From the NCBI GenBank assembly GCA_028292505.1, contig JAQGMF010000016.1, positions 38,982 through 102,981 of the forward strand: a stretch of DNA of 64,000 nt, in the 5' to 3' direction. How positions within the stretch are numbered: position 1 is the first letter of the stretch; each line of letters begins with the position of its first letter. Source of the DNA: Rhodocyclales bacterium. Lineage in GTDB: Bacteria > Pseudomonadota > Gammaproteobacteria > Burkholderiales > Rhodocyclaceae. The notes beneath the pieces are model-generated. The model did not search any database. It saw only the letters and a program-made list of their open reading frames with translations, and had not been told where the DNA came from. This document shows positions 12,128-22,089 of this stretch, piece by piece. The position numbers were made by a program, and so were the translations under genes.

Positions 12128-13723
12128 TTAGTCGAGTTGCTCGTAAAGCGGCAAAGTCAGGAATTCCGGGTAGTCCTCGGCCAAGGACATCGTCTCGAAA
12201 ATCACTGCAGCACGCTCGTAGGTCTCGACCTGTTCGCCGGCAGCAGCAACGCTTGTCTTCACCTTGAGAAGCTCTTCCGCGATCAGTTCGCGTACCAGCT
12301 CCGCTGTCACCTTACGGCCATCATCCAGCACGCCCTTCGGCGAACGCACCCACTGCCAGACCTGCGATCGGCTGATCTCGGCAGTCGCCGCGTCTTCCAT
12401 GAGATTGTGAATCGGCACGCAGCCATTGCCTGTCAGCCAGGAACCCAAATAATGAATGCCGACGTTGATGTTATTGCGCAGGCCTGCTTCGGTAATGGGC
12501 TGCTCGGGCTGAAAATTGAGCAGATCGGCGGCCGTAAAATTCACATCGTCACGCTGCTTGTCCCACTGGTTCGGCCTGTCGCCCAGCACTTTGACGAACT
12601 CCTCCATCGCAATCGGCACCAAGCCCGGATGCGCTACCCAACCGCCATCGAAGCCATCATTCGCATCGCGCGTCTTGTCGGCTCGCACACCGGCCAGCGC
12701 CTTCTCATTCGCTTCCGGATCGCCCTTGATCGGAATCAGCGCGCTCATACCGCCGATCGCCGGCGCACCGCGCTTGTGGCAGGCCTTCACCAATGACAAT
12801 GCATAGGAACGCATGAATGGCACCGTCATCGTGATGCTGCTGCGATTGGCCAGACAGAAATCGCGATTACTCTTGAACTTCTTGATGCATGAGAAAATGT
12901 AGTCCCAGCGCCCCGCATTCAAACCTGCGCTGTGCTCGCGCAGCTCGTACAGAATCTCTTCCATCTCGAAAGCCGCCAGGATTGTCTCGATCAGCACCGT
13001 CGCCTTGATCGTGCCGCGCGGAATCCCCAGCTCGTCCTGCGCCATAATGAAAATGTCATTCCACAAGCGCGCTTCGAGATGACTCTCCAGCTTAGGCAGA
13101 TAGAAAAAAGGCCCCGTCCCGCGCGCAATCTGCTCCTTCGCGTTATGAAAGAAGAACAACGCGAAATCAAAAATGCCACCCGACACGCGCTGCCCATCCA
13201 CCAGCACATGCTTCTCATCCAGATGCAAACCGCGCGGACGCACCAGCAGCGTCGCAACCTTGTCATTGAGCTTGTAGTGCTTACCGTTCTGCTCCAGGCT
13301 GATCGTGCCACGTACGGCGTCCATCAAATTGATTTGGCCATGGATCTGATTGACCCAATTAGGCGTATTCGAGTCCTCGAAATCCGCCATGTAGGAGTCA
13401 GCGCCGGAGTTCAGCGCGTTAATGATCATCTTGCGCTCGACCGGGCCAGTGATTTCAACTCGGCGGCAGTGCAATGCTTGCGGCAAAGGTGCGATTTTCC
13501 AACTCGCTTCACGGGAGGCCGCCTCAGACAAGAAGCTTGGCAATCGTCCTGAATCCAGCACCTCTTGCCTTTGAAGACGCTCCGATAACAAGGCTTGGCG
13601 ATCTGGCTCGAATGCACGATGCAACTTGGCGACCAAGGCTAACGTGTCCGGCGTCAACACCCGCCCCCCCACCGCCGGCCCCGCGGCCCGAATTTCGACC
13701 CCAATAGGCAAAAGCACGTTCAT
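12128..13723 (-). CDS. aceB: Malate synthase A
   Basis: Glyoxylate-cycle enzyme condensing glyoxylate with acetyl-CoA to malate in the cytoplasm. It is 531 aa, the usual length of the A isoform. Recognisable stretches are the TIM-barrel [16 protein letters not shown], the [12 protein letters not shown] motif and the C-terminal [19 protein letters not shown]. The frame opens at 13765, but ATG 13723 has CTCAGGAG 8 bases upstream and starts the conserved N-terminus. No isocitrate lyase gene is present in the window. Confidence 0.96.
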   Translation of the reverse strand: MNVLLPIGVEIRAAGPAVGGRVLTPDTLALVAKLHRAFEPDRQALLSERLQRQEVLDSGRLPSFLSEAASREASWKIAPLPQALHCRRVEITGPVERKMIINALNSGADSYMADFEDSNTPNWVNQIHGQINLMDAVRGTISLEQNGKHYKLNDKVATLLVRPRGLHLDEKHVLVDGQRVSGGIFDFALFFFHNAKEQIARGTGPFFYLPKLESHLEARLWNDIFIMAQDELGIPRGTIKATVLIETILAAFEMEEILYELREHSAGLNAGRWDYIFSCIKKFKSNRDFCLANRSSITMTVPFMRSYALSLVKACHKRGAPAIGGMSALIPIKGDPEANEKALAGVRADKTRDANDGFDGGWVAHPGLVPIAMEEFVKVLGDRPNQWDKQRDDVNFTAADLLNFQPEQPITEAGLRNNINVGIHYLGSWLTGNGCVPIHNLMEDAATAEISRSQVWQWVRSPKGVLDDGRKVTAELVRELIAEELLKVKTSVAAAGEQVETYERAAVIFETMSLAEDYPEFLTLPLYEQLD

Positions 13724-14208
13724 GTCTACGCTCCTGAGCAAATCTGACCAAATGATTTCTTGCAATTACCAAAAATCTGCGCATGAAAAGTAAAAATACG
13801 ACGAGAGTCTGTTTACCCATCGTTAAGTGCAATCCGGACGCAGAATCCCTATGCCTCAAGTATGCCAGCCCACGTCGTGACATCCTCACGCCTTGTGCAT
13901 AAGCGACGATATTCGCGCAATGCCAACTTTGTCACGGAGGCTCCTACTTACGGAAACGCTTGTCCAATTTGGTGCCCCGTTCGTCTAAGCGAGAGCAGTT
14001 TTCAATAGGTATTGACTACACTTCGGGCAGACCAATGAAAAGTTCCAGCATGGCGAGAATCTCGGGACCATAAGATCCGTAGCGCCGTAAATATATATGT
14101 TTCAGACTGCGCTGCCCGAGATCCAGTCTGGCTGTATTGATTTGTCAAACCAATTAGCGGAGTGCTGGCTTCCACCCCGCCCAAGAACCCCATTAATCCG
14201 TCCAGAAC
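13724..14208. other. 485-base divergent intergenic region (aceB / fimT)
   Basis: The promoters of aceB (leftward) and of the minor-pilin operon (rightward) must lie here. I see an AT-rich stretch near 14086-14100 and a TTGACT hexamer at 14012-14017 without a good -10 partner. No convincing ORF, RNA gene, repeat or terminator is visible. Confidence 0.5.
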
Positions 14209-14769
14209 ATGCCTACGTTTGACCAACTTCCTTCTACTCCCAGACACTCCGCGCCCTCGCATGGCACAGCGGGGTTCACGCTGATTGAACTGATGGTAAC
14301 GCTTGCGATAATCGCGATACTCGTCGCGCTTGCAGCACCGGCCATGAATGATTTGCTTCAAAATAACCGTATAGCCGCTACTGCCTCGGCTTTTGGTAGC
14401 GCGGTCAATATTGCGCGCGCCGAAGCCGTGCGCCGAAGTACAACCGTCACACTTTGCGCTTCAAATGACCTCACAACGCCCACATGTGCGGGCAGCTGGA
14501 CTGATGGCTGGCTGGCATTTGTGGATGGGGGCGCAGTTGGAACCTTCAATGCCGGTGACACCAAGGTAAAGGTATGGCAGACCCCCGTCCCCACAAACAC
14601 CACGATTGGGGCCGGTGGTTTCACGTATATCGCTTTCAATTCGCGTGGCGCTGTTACAAATGGCGCCGGTCCATATACATTTTGCATCGGTGGTACGGGC
14701 GGCAAGCTACGCACAATCAATCTGCAAGCAACCGGGCGCATGGATATTAAGCCGGGCGTGTGCCCATGA
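14209..14769 (+). CDS. fimT: Minor pilin FimT/GspH-like
   Basis: 186-aa type IV minor pilin. A 22-residue polar leader ends in the PilD cleavage motif [13 protein letters not shown], followed by the hydrophobic alpha-helix and a GspH-type domain (VNIARAEAVRRSTTVTLC near residues 62-80). Two Cys pairs may form disulphides in the periplasm. It is the first gene of a six-gene operon; its stop overlaps the pilV start as ATGA. It is thought to help prime pilus assembly, and FimT in some bacteria binds DNA. Confidence 0.92.
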   Translation: MPTFDQLPSTPRHSAPSHGTAGFTLIELMVTLAIIAILVALAAPAMNDLLQNNRIAATASAFGSAVNIARAEAVRRSTTVTLCASNDLTTPTCAGSWTDGWLAFVDGGAVGTFNAGDTKVKVWQTPVPTNTTIGAGGFTYIAFNSRGAVTNGAGPYTFCIGGTGGKLRTINLQATGRMDIKPGVCP

Positions 14770-15227
14770 GACACAGACTGCACGGCGCCTCTCGATCACT
14801 TGGGTCTTCAACCCGGACACGCTCTGGCGGGGCTACCCTGCTTGAGGTGTTGATTTCAATGATTATCGTCGCGCTCGGCCTGCTCGGCTACGCGCAGCTC
14901 ATGCTGAAGTCGCAGAAGTTCAACCAGACGGCCTACTACCGCAGCCAAGCAACGATTGCCGCCAACGCCATTCTCGACTCCGTTCGCGCCAACAAGGCCA
15001 ATATGGGCAGTTACGCGTGCAACCCGTGTACTTATACTGCAGCGCCAGCAAACACTCATGACAAAGACATTAATGAGTTTTACACCGCGGTCAGCGATCC
15101 CGCAAATTTTCCTAACGGCACAGGTAAGATTCAAAATCCAAACAACGTGTTTACGGTCACTATTACCTGGGACTCCGGTGACGGGGTGGGTTCCACAAAG
15201 TTTGTCACCGAAGCTGTGATCCAATAG
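14766..15227 (+). CDS. pilV: Minor pilin PilV
   Basis: Type IV minor pilin with the leader ending at GGATLLEVLISMIIVALGLL, where TLLEVL replaces the more usual FTLIEV, as is common in PilV. A globular domain follows with a CNPC pair. ATG 14766 overlaps the fimT stop (ATGA) and gives 153 aa; a GTG two codons earlier is also in frame. Only 2 bases separate it from pilW. Part of the minor-pilin tip complex with PilW, PilX and PilY1. Confidence 0.9.
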   Translation: MRHRLHGASRSLGSSTRTRSGGATLLEVLISMIIVALGLLGYAQLMLKSQKFNQTAYYRSQATIAANAILDSVRANKANMGSYACNPCTYTAAPANTHDKDINEFYTAVSDPANFPNGTGKIQNPNNVFTVTITWDSGDGVGSTKFVTEAVIQ

Positions 15228-15229
15228 CC

Positions 15230-16312
15230 ATGCAATTCAGCAAATTTAGTTTTTCGGGCACGAACAAAAGCCGGGGATTTACCCTGGTGGAGTTGCTGAT
15301 CTCAATGACAATCGGGATCGTTATTGTTGGCGCAGTGGGCTATGTCTATTTGTCGAGTAAGCGAACTTTTCAAGCGGAAGATGGATTGTCGCGCATCCAG
15401 GAGAACGCACGCATGGCGTTCGATACCCTGACCTACGACTTACGCCAACCAGGCAGCACCGGCTGTTTCACCGTGAGCGGTAATACAACACAAAATCTGA
15501 CCGCCGGCACTTGGTACGGCGTTGAGGCATTCAGTGGAGACGCAGCTGCAGGTGCCGCATCGCAAGCCGTCACCGGATACAAAGACGCGTCTACGACGAC
15601 CACCACGACCCCTATTACAAATCCGCCTGGCAATTCCACCGTCGTCGGCGGCGCCACTACGGGTGATGCAATACGCATAATACGGGCCGATTTCGACACG
15701 GAATACCGCCTAAATGCTCCGATTGCCGCCCTCGCGACTACCGTCACATTGGTCAATGCGGGGAATCTGGTCGCAAATGATCTTATTGTCATAAGCGATT
15801 GCAGCACCGGCTACACCTTAACCACTAAGATATCAGGCGTCGCTGCTTCGACGCTGACGCTGACCACGGCCGTCCCTACAGGTTTTTCATTCAACCAAAG
15901 TGCCACCAAGGTCTATCGTCTTCGTGCGAGCCTTTACTACTTGGGCGCAACCACAACGGGAGACACTGCAACGACTTCTCTTTGGCGCCAATACATCGGC
16001 GTCGGCGGCGTAACCAGTTCCGAGGAGTTAGTGGGCGATGTTAACAACATGGTCATTAAATATGGCGTAGACAGCACTGGCGACAACTCAGTGGATTCTT
16101 ACGAAGATGCTTCAGTAGTGGCTGCGGATGCGGCGCTGGGTGCTGCAGCAGCAGATCGATGGCAGAAAGTGCTCAGCATACGCATTACGTTGACTCTCGT
16201 ATCACGATCGGGATCAGCTATAGCAACTAATGCAAATACAACAGGTACGACAAGTGCCGGGCAGTTGCTAAAAACGGTTACGTCCACTATTGCTGTGAGG
16301 AACCGAGTGTGA
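15230..16312 (+). CDS. pilW: Minor pilin PilW
   Basis: 360-aa minor pilin, long as usual for PilW. The prepilin motif RGFTLVELLISMTIGIVIVG starts near residue 16, and a conserved LSRIQENARMAFDTLTYDLR stretch follows near residues 50-70. The C-terminal domain is Thr/Ala-rich. The stop overlaps the pilX start (GTGA at 16309-16312), so translation is probably coupled. Confidence 0.93.
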   Translation: MQFSKFSFSGTNKSRGFTLVELLISMTIGIVIVGAVGYVYLSSKRTFQAEDGLSRIQENARMAFDTLTYDLRQPGSTGCFTVSGNTTQNLTAGTWYGVEAFSGDAAAGAASQAVTGYKDASTTTTTTPITNPPGNSTVVGGATTGDAIRIIRADFDTEYRLNAPIAALATTVTLVNAGNLVANDLIVISDCSTGYTLTTKISGVAASTLTLTTAVPTGFSFNQSATKVYRLRASLYYLGATTTGDTATTSLWRQYIGVGGVTSSEELVGDVNNMVIKYGVDSTGDNSVDSYEDASVVAADAALGAAAADRWQKVLSIRITLTLVSRSGSAIATNANTTGTTSAGQLLKTVTSTIAVRNRV

Positions 16313-16833
16313 AACATCCACCACGCAGCCCTGGCAAACAAAAGGGCGTCACGCTGATTGTCTCCATGATCATGCTCCTGGTGCTCTTGCTGCTGGGTAT
16401 CTCGGCTTCGCAAAGTGGCGGGCTTCAGGAAAAGATGGCGGGCGGCACGCGCAACCGCGAAATCGCATTCGAGGCGGCCGAAACCGCCTTGGGCATTGCT
16501 CAGGCGACGCTCGTGGCCAACTATCTGGCAGCTGAGCACACATACACCAATAGCACTGGAACCGCCACGCTGGTCGGCCCTGCTAACGAGCATGCCAATG
16601 ACGCCTCATTCTGGAATGGCGTCTCCTGGGTCGCAGCGACTTGCGCCGCAGCGGGATGCCACACAGTGCCCGCAGGGAAACTCACCAAAGTTGCAGCCCA
16701 GCCAATGTATTACGTAGAGCGGCTGGCGGATATTGGTTCCCCCACTCCTCATCAAACCTATCGAATCACAGCCAGAGGATTTGGCGGCACCAGTGACACC
16801 GTGGTCATTGTGCAATCCATCTACCGCTTGTAA
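16309..16833 (+). CDS. pilX: Minor pilin PilX
   Basis: 174-aa protein starting at GTG 16309. It has the PilX N-terminus KQKGVTLIVSMIMLLVLLLL in place of the classical prepilin motif, keeping Gly before the cleavage site, followed by the AAETALG helix typical of the family. Together with PilV, PilW and PilY1 it forms the pilus tip or priming complex. pilY1 follows after 17 bases with an AAGGAG site. Confidence 0.9.
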   Translation: MKHPPRSPGKQKGVTLIVSMIMLLVLLLLGISASQSGGLQEKMAGGTRNREIAFEAAETALGIAQATLVANYLAAEHTYTNSTGTATLVGPANEHANDASFWNGVSWVAATCAAAGCHTVPAGKLTKVAAQPMYYVERLADIGSPTPHQTYRITARGFGGTSDTVVIVQSIYRL

Positions 16834-16850
16834 TCCCCAAGGAGACGGTC

Positions 16851-19800
16851 ATGACGCATACGACCCATTACAACAAATTTGCTCTTGTGATTTTGAGCGT
16901 TGCTGCGATTATCACTTCGCAACCGGTTTGCGCTGTACTGACGCTCGCTGACGTTCCCTTGTATACATCCGTTGGCGCGGTGGCACCGAATCTGCTTGTC
17001 ACCGTGGATGCATCAGGCTCTATGGCGTTCGCCTATGTGCCAGATAGTTTGGGAGTATACGGAAGTACTGCCCTTACTTCGCTCAAGCGCTTCAAGTCAT
17101 CGGACTACAACGCCCTGTACTACAACCCATCCATTACCTACCTCCCGCCTCCGAAATACAACGGCAGCGGTTGTACCAATGTTACAGCCACCAATCCGGC
17201 AACCTGTTATCCCAATGTCGATTTTACAGCTGCTCCTGCTTTTGGTCTCAAGCCGCCTGGTTTCACGACCAATCTAAGCAACGGCTACCACGCTACTGCG
17301 GACTATCCGGATCCAGGGAGCCCAAGTAACTTCAGCTCTCAGGTAGATGCGGCGGGTGACCCCGCCGCCGCCGCTGGCAAAGCCTATTACTACCGTTTTT
17401 GGAATGACGGCAGATCTCCATCTCTTGGGCCCACCAAGCCAGCCTCCTGCACCAGTACTGTTGCTTCGCAAAAAACCGACGACAATTGCTATGTTCTTGT
17501 CATAGTCGGCTCAACCGGCTCACCCGCGCCCGCTGACAGCGCGGCTGGCACAACTGCCCAACAGCAGCAGAATTTCGCCAATTGGTATTCCTATTATCGC
17601 ACCCGCATTTTGGCCGCCACATCGGGCTTCATGACGGCATTTAGCACCGTCAGTTCCAACGTGCGCCTTGCCTGGCAAGACATTCATCCCACACCTTGCG
17701 GTACATTGGACAATGCCGCCGCATCCGCCAACTGTCAGGGACGCAGTGGTACCGCATATGACAATCGCATGCGCACGCTAGGTGAAACCGTTACTGGAAT
17801 CCGGACCCACAAACAGGATTTTTACGAATGGCTGGCCGATATCGCAGTGGGGGGCGGGACCCCCACCATTGCGGCAATGGATCGTGCTGGCAAGTACTTC
17901 CAGTTATCTGGAAGCTTGACCGCCACTCATCCACTGGCGGAAACACCACCGACCGTGGCTGGCACCTTGCGTACTTGTCGGGTCAACTACAACTTGCTGA
18001 TCACGGACGGCGGCTGGTGTGGCGATAGTGCGGCGGATACCTCTGTTGGCGATGCTGATAGCACGACCTTTACGATACCCGTTGGAACCACCCCGGCCCT
18101 CCCAACCCCCCCAGACCCAACGGCCCCCTTCACAACATGGACTCCAGCCGCACCTTACAGGGACGGACAAGGTTATAACCTCGCGGATATTGCGTTCTAT
18201 TACTGGAAAACCCCCATGAAAACCGGGATACGTTACAACGTCCCCCGGCGCACGAACGACCCTACAGGCGACGATACCGCTCAGTGGCTTAATCCGCGCA
18301 ATGATCCGGCGACCTGGCTACATCTGAATACTTACACCATCGGATTGGGCATGGCGAGTACGATGAGCGGCACACGTGTGAGCAACGGCGGCGCCAGCGA
18401 TCAGTCCAAATTAACCGACGGCACCACGATCACTTGGACGGGCGGCGGCAGTTTGCCAATTTGGGGCGGCAGTACCTTTGCTAGCGATTACAGCAAACTG
18501 GCCTTAGGCACTAGTTGTGCGGCAAGTCCAACGGTTAGCACACAGCCGTCACCGTATTGCTGGCCTCCGACATTGAAACAGGAGTCATGCGCCGCCGGGT
18601 CGCTTGCTGATATAAGTCAGCAGTACAAAGTATATGACATGTGGCATTCGGCGATCGCCTCGCGCGGCTTATTTTTCGGTGCTGATAGCCCCAAGGAAAT
18701 TACAAACGCACTGACGACAGTGCTCAGCCAGGTCGAGGAGTCACATGGCTCTGCTGCTGCGTTAGCCGCAAACTCGACCGGCCTGTTGTCAACAACCATG
18801 ATATTCCAGGCGAAACTGGACACCACGGGTTGGTTTGGCAAGTTTCTGGGCATACCCATCAACCTTGATGGCAGCATTGCCAACCCCGCCTGGGATGCGG
18901 CAACAAAGGTTCCTGCGGCTGCTTCACGGAACATCTTTACCTTCGGAGGAACGAGCACACCCGCTGGACAAACATTCACCTCTTGCACTACTAGTTTGAG
19001 CGCTGCCGAGAAGACCGCCCTGGACACGGATAGCAGTGGCACCAATGACGGTCTATGTACGGATCGGCTGGCATGGCTACGCGGCGATCACACCAAGGAA
19101 GTGCGCAATTCCGGCACCTTTCGCAATCGCGTGACAAACAAGTTCGTCGACGAAAGCGACGCCAATAACAACGGTAACTACACTGAATATTTGGTCACTC
19201 CGCCTTCGGCGATATCGTATGAATGGACACTGGGCGATATCGTCAATTCTGATCCCGTCTATGTGCTCAATTCAGATTACGGCTATGCAACGGCTAGCGG
19301 GCTGACCAGCGCCGAGACAACCAGCTACGCTGCCTTTGTAACGAGTAATGCTTTACGCACACCAATGATATATGTCGGCGCTAACGACGGTATGCTGCAT
19401 GCATTTCAAGCCAGCGCCACGGCAGCGGCGGGCGGTGGGAAGGAATTGTTTGCGTATGTCCCTGCAGGGGTCTATGGCAATCTCAGCAAGCTGACTGATC
19501 CAAGCTATACCCATAAGTACTATGTGGATGGCAGCCCGTCTGCGGGCGATGCCTACATCTCTGGTGGCTGGAAGACCATCCTGGTTGGTGGCCTGAATGC
19601 GGGCGGCAAATCAATCTACGCCCTTGACATAACGTCCCCAACTACTTTCGCGGCGACCAAAGTGCTTTGGGAATTTTCAGATGCCGCCGATCTCGGCTTC
19701 ACCTACAGTCAACCGCAAATTGCGAGACTTGCCAGCGGCGATTGGGTGGCCATATTTGGCAACGGCTACAACAGCACCAATGATAAAGCTTATCTATATG

Positions 19801-20726
19801 TCGTACGACTGAGTGACGGCCTACAGTTAGCAAAAATTGCAGCGGGCACCGCAACAGCCAACGGCCTGTCAACACCCGTCTTGCACACCAACGGGACAGG
19901 TATCGTAGACTATGTCTATGCGGGAGACCTGCAGGGCCACCTCTGGAAATTCGACCTTACTGCAGCGACTTCATCTAGCTGGGTTCTTGGCAACGGAGGG
20001 CTCGCTCTTTTTACGACCCAGACCGGACAAGCGATTACAGTCCAGCCGCAGCTAGGGGTCCACCCCCTGGGCGGCACCATGATCTATTTCGGCACAGGCC
20101 AATACCTTACTGCGGCAGACATTGGCACCACCATCTTGCAGAGTTTTTACGCAATATGGGACAAACCAAGCACATCCGGCATGGTCCTACTTTCATCTCT
20201 CGTGCAACAAACCATCACCGCTGCATCCACAGCCTCAGTGCGGCAGGTAAGCAGTAACCCGGTTGATTATGCAACGGCACGCGGTTGGTACATCAATCTA
20301 GCCGTTACGCCCGCCACCACCAGCCCCGAGCGCGTGGTGTCTGCGGCTTTGGTCAAAAATACACGCATAATCTTTACGACGCTCATCCCGTCGGTGACCG
20401 ATCCCTGCGTTCCAGGCGGACAGTCTTGGTTGATGGAACTCAATCCGCAGACAGGGGGACAACCGGCACCGGTCTTTGACCTGAATGGCGACGGCATAAT
20501 CGATGCGTCAGATGCCGGCGCGGGAATTCTTCTGACGGTCGGTGCCGCAAAAACCCCTACTTACTTCACGGGACCCGCAACCGCAACCGGAACGCCGAAA
20601 GATACCAAGATCGTCTCGGGAACGACAGGTGGGCTGCAAAGTATCACGCAGAGTTGTGATAGTGGCTGCACTCCCCCCATTCCGCCTGCGGCCGTAGGAC
20701 GCGTTTTCTGGCGGCAAATTCAATAA
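16851..20726 (+). CDS. pilY1: Pilus tip adhesin / retraction regulator PilY1
   Basis: 1,291-aa secreted protein. Residues 1-29 look like a signal peptide ending at VCA. A von Willebrand A-like region opens with the MIDAS motif DASGS (Asp53). The C-terminal half is the PilY1 beta-propeller (for example PMIYVGANDGMLHAF). A DLNGDGIID loop at Asp1210-Asp1218 fits an EF-hand-like calcium site, here close to the C-terminus. It is the fifth gene of the minor-pilin operon and probably sits at the pilus tip, controlling adhesion and retraction. Confidence 0.95.
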   Translation: MTHTTHYNKFALVILSVAAIITSQPVCAVLTLADVPLYTSVGAVAPNLLVTVDASGSMAFAYVPDSLGVYGSTALTSLKRFKSSDYNALYYNPSITYLPPPKYNGSGCTNVTATNPATCYPNVDFTAAPAFGLKPPGFTTNLSNGYHATADYPDPGSPSNFSSQVDAAGDPAAAAGKAYYYRFWNDGRSPSLGPTKPASCTSTVASQKTDDNCYVLVIVGSTGSPAPADSAAGTTAQQQQNFANWYSYYRTRILAATSGFMTAFSTVSSNVRLAWQDIHPTPCGTLDNAAASANCQGRSGTAYDNRMRTLGETVTGIRTHKQDFYEWLADIAVGGGTPTIAAMDRAGKYFQLSGSLTATHPLAETPPTVAGTLRTCRVNYNLLITDGGWCGDSAADTSVGDADSTTFTIPVGTTPALPTPPDPTAPFTTWTPAAPYRDGQGYNLADIAFYYWKTPMKTGIRYNVPRRTNDPTGDDTAQWLNPRNDPATWLHLNTYTIGLGMASTMSGTRVSNGGASDQSKLTDGTTITWTGGGSLPIWGGSTFASDYSKLALGTSCAASPTVSTQPSPYCWPPTLKQESCAAGSLADISQQYKVYDMWHSAIASRGLFFGADSPKEITNALTTVLSQVEESHGSAAALAANSTGLLSTTMIFQAKLDTTGWFGKFLGIPINLDGSIANPAWDAATKVPAAASRNIFTFGGTSTPAGQTFTSCTTSLSAAEKTALDTDSSGTNDGLCTDRLAWLRGDHTKEVRNSGTFRNRVTNKFVDESDANNNGNYTEYLVTPPSAISYEWTLGDIVNSDPVYVLNSDYGYATASGLTSAETTSYAAFVTSNALRTPMIYVGANDGMLHAFQASATAAAGGGKELFAYVPAGVYGNLSKLTDPSYTHKYYVDGSPSAGDAYISGGWKTILVGGLNAGGKSIYALDITSPTTFAATKVLWEFSDAADLGFTYSQPQIARLASGDWVAIFGNGYNSTNDKAYLYVVRLSDGLQLAKIAAGTATANGLSTPVLHTNGTGIVDYVYAGDLQGHLWKFDLTAATSSSWVLGNGGLALFTTQTGQAITVQPQLGVHPLGGTMIYFGTGQYLTAADIGTTILQSFYAIWDKPSTSGMVLLSSLVQQTITAASTASVRQVSSNPVDYATARGWYINLAVTPATTSPERVVSAALVKNTRIIFTTLIPSVTDPCVPGGQSWLMELNPQTGGQPAPVFDLNGDGIIDASDAGAGILLTVGAAKTPTYFTGPATATGTPKDTKIVSGTTGGLQSITQSCDSGCTPPIPPAAVGRVFWRQIQ

Positions 20727-20866
20727 CATGCCGCCAGAAAATCAGGCGCATGAAAATAGCGCAGCAATCAGCCGTAAAGCGGATATGCAATGGGCATCGC
20801 CATGAGTAAGCTTGGCGAACGCAAGATCAAAGGCAAATATCTTCGACATCGTGGGACGCGGAAATC

Positions 20867-21334
20867 ATGAAAACAACAATACGGCGAATATCGCGGCAAG
20901 ACAGTTTCGGTTTTACGTTGATCGAATTGATGATCGTGTGTGCCATTGTGGGAATCTTGATAGCGATTGCTTTGCCCTCTTACCAGGCGTACGTAATACG
21001 CTCTTTGCGATCGCAAGCACAGACGCTTCTCATGGAAGACGCGCAATTTATGGAGCGAAATTTTACCGAAGCAAATTCATACAACAAGACATCCGCCGGT
21101 GTTGTGATTACTTCGGCTACATTGCCCGCGCAGCAGGCACCAAGGACTGGAACTGCCGCCTACACTATTGCATTTGCGGCGGGATCCCCAACCGCCAACG
21201 CTTTCACGCTCACCGCAAGCCCCGTCGTCCCAGGCCCTATGGATAACGACACCAGTGGCTGCGGTATCCTGACACTTGACAACACCGGGTTGCGTGGCGC
21301 GGACGCAAGTAATACCGTTTGCTGGAACAAGTAG
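20867..21334 (+). CDS. pilE: Type IV minor pilin PilE
   Basis: 155-aa pilin with a short leader cut before [20 protein letters not shown] and the PilE-type continuation [12 protein letters not shown]-terminal Cys pair (CGILTL ... VCWNK) should close the D-region loop. It lies 140 bases after pilY1, the usual last place in the fimT-pilE cluster. The position favours a minor pilin over the main pilin subunit. Confidence 0.9.
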   Translation: MKTTIRRISRQDSFGFTLIELMIVCAIVGILIAIALPSYQAYVIRSLRSQAQTLLMEDAQFMERNFTEANSYNKTSAGVVITSATLPAQQAPRTGTAAYTIAFAAGSPTANAFTLTASPVVPGPMDNDTSGCGILTLDNTGLRGADASNTVCWNK

Positions 21335-21400
21335 TTCCGCCGACGAATGAGATAGTCGCGCTATGAGTACAGGTATCCGTACGGCGCAAGAAACCTGAGT

Positions 21401-21748
21401 TTGAACACTTCACGATATCCTCGTCATTCGGTGACGCCGTCACCTTCAGCCGCAGGCGCGACCCGACGACGCCTTGTCTTTTGTCTGGCTGTATCGCTGC
21501 TAGCCCATTTCATGGCCTCACGTTTGCATGTGGGCGAACTTGTGTCTAAGAACAATGAAATACATACGCGGCTTAACGCAATTTTGAAAGCACAAACAAG
21601 GGTGGTCCAGCCAGCGATCATCGAAGTCGCGCACCCCGTTGTGCAAACGACCTCGCCCTCTGTACTTGATAAACCGCCAGGACAGAAAGCAAACCTCGAA
21701 TCCGCAGAACCCCAAAGTGCTCCAATCTCTACCGAGACCCTTCTATAG
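21401..21748 (+). CDS. Hypothetical protein with TonB-like N-terminal anchor (possible stub)
   Basis: 115-aa ORF starting at TTG. After a basic segment (ATRRRL) comes one hydrophobic helix (VFCLAVSLLAHFMA, about residues 26-40) and then a Pro/Gln/Ser-rich periplasmic-type tail. This resembles the start of a TonB-family energy transducer but lacks the C-terminal TonB domain. The ORF ends 129 bases before tRNA-Thr. It could be a truncated gene or a small membrane protein; the weak start makes even its coding status uncertain. Confidence 0.4.
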   Translation: MNTSRYPRHSVTPSPSAAGATRRRLVFCLAVSLLAHFMASRLHVGELVSKNNEIHTRLNAILKAQTRVVQPAIIEVAHPVVQTTSPSVLDKPPGQKANLESAEPQSAPISTETLL

Positions 21749-21860
21749 CTCCGTCTATGCGCATCCACGGAAGAGCGGTGCCTAGCAAATGGGTATCGGA
21801 ATCGGGTGAAGCAACTCCCAGACAAGGGCCTGATTAGAAGCGGCTCGCCCAGCAATATGG

Positions 21861-21866
21861 TAGAAT
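21861..21866 (+). promoter_or_regulatory. Candidate -10 box of tRNA-Thr
   Basis: TAGAAT lies 11 bases before the mature tRNA 5' end, a fitting place for a -10 element. No clear -35 hexamer is visible. Confidence 0.4.
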
Positions 21867-21877
21867 CTCCGCCCATT

Positions 21878-21953
<76 letters not shown>

Positions 21954-21961
21954 ATAGTGAC

Positions 21962-21992
21962 AAGGGGTTCCGAGATTTCGGAGCCCCTTTTT
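21962..21992 (+). terminator. Rho-independent terminator after tRNA-Thr
   Basis: A 12-base-pair stem (21962-21973 with 21978-21989, one wobble) around a GATT tetraloop, followed by a T run. It separates the tRNA from the phage edge; it could belong to either host or phage. Confidence 0.9.
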
Positions 21993-22001
21993 GTTTGGCA
22001 A

Positions 22002-22020
22002 TTACTGACGCCGTCAGTAA
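22002..22020. repeat. Inverted repeat at the prophage edge
   Basis: TTACTGAC (22002-22009) and GTCAGTAA (22013-22020) form a perfect 8-base inverted repeat around GCC. It lies between the tRNA terminator and the LexA box. An operator or recombinase arm site is possible, but nothing decides this. Confidence 0.4.
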
Positions 22021-22063
22021 TGCACGCCAATCGCCAGAGCTCAGATGTGCACTTGACGCGCAT

Positions 22064-22085
22064 GCACTGTATAGCCGTACAGTGC
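22064..22085 (+). promoter_or_regulatory. LexA (SOS) box upstream of the plus-strand phage gene
   Basis: GCACTGTA (22064-22071) and TACAGTGC (22078-22085) are perfect inverted arms. The core reads CTGT-N8-ACAG, the LexA consensus of E. coli and betaproteobacteria. It ends 4 bases before the ATG at 22090. A TTGACG hexamer (22053-22058) and TACAGT (22078-22083), 19 bases apart, could be the promoter, in which case LexA would cover the -10 element. Confidence 0.7.
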
Positions 22086-22089
22086 GCAA

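Noticed and set aside
21424..21876. 150-codon minus-strand ORF before tRNA-Thr
   Set aside because: Cys/Arg/Ser-rich composition, no start signals, and antisense to the 115-residue ORF.
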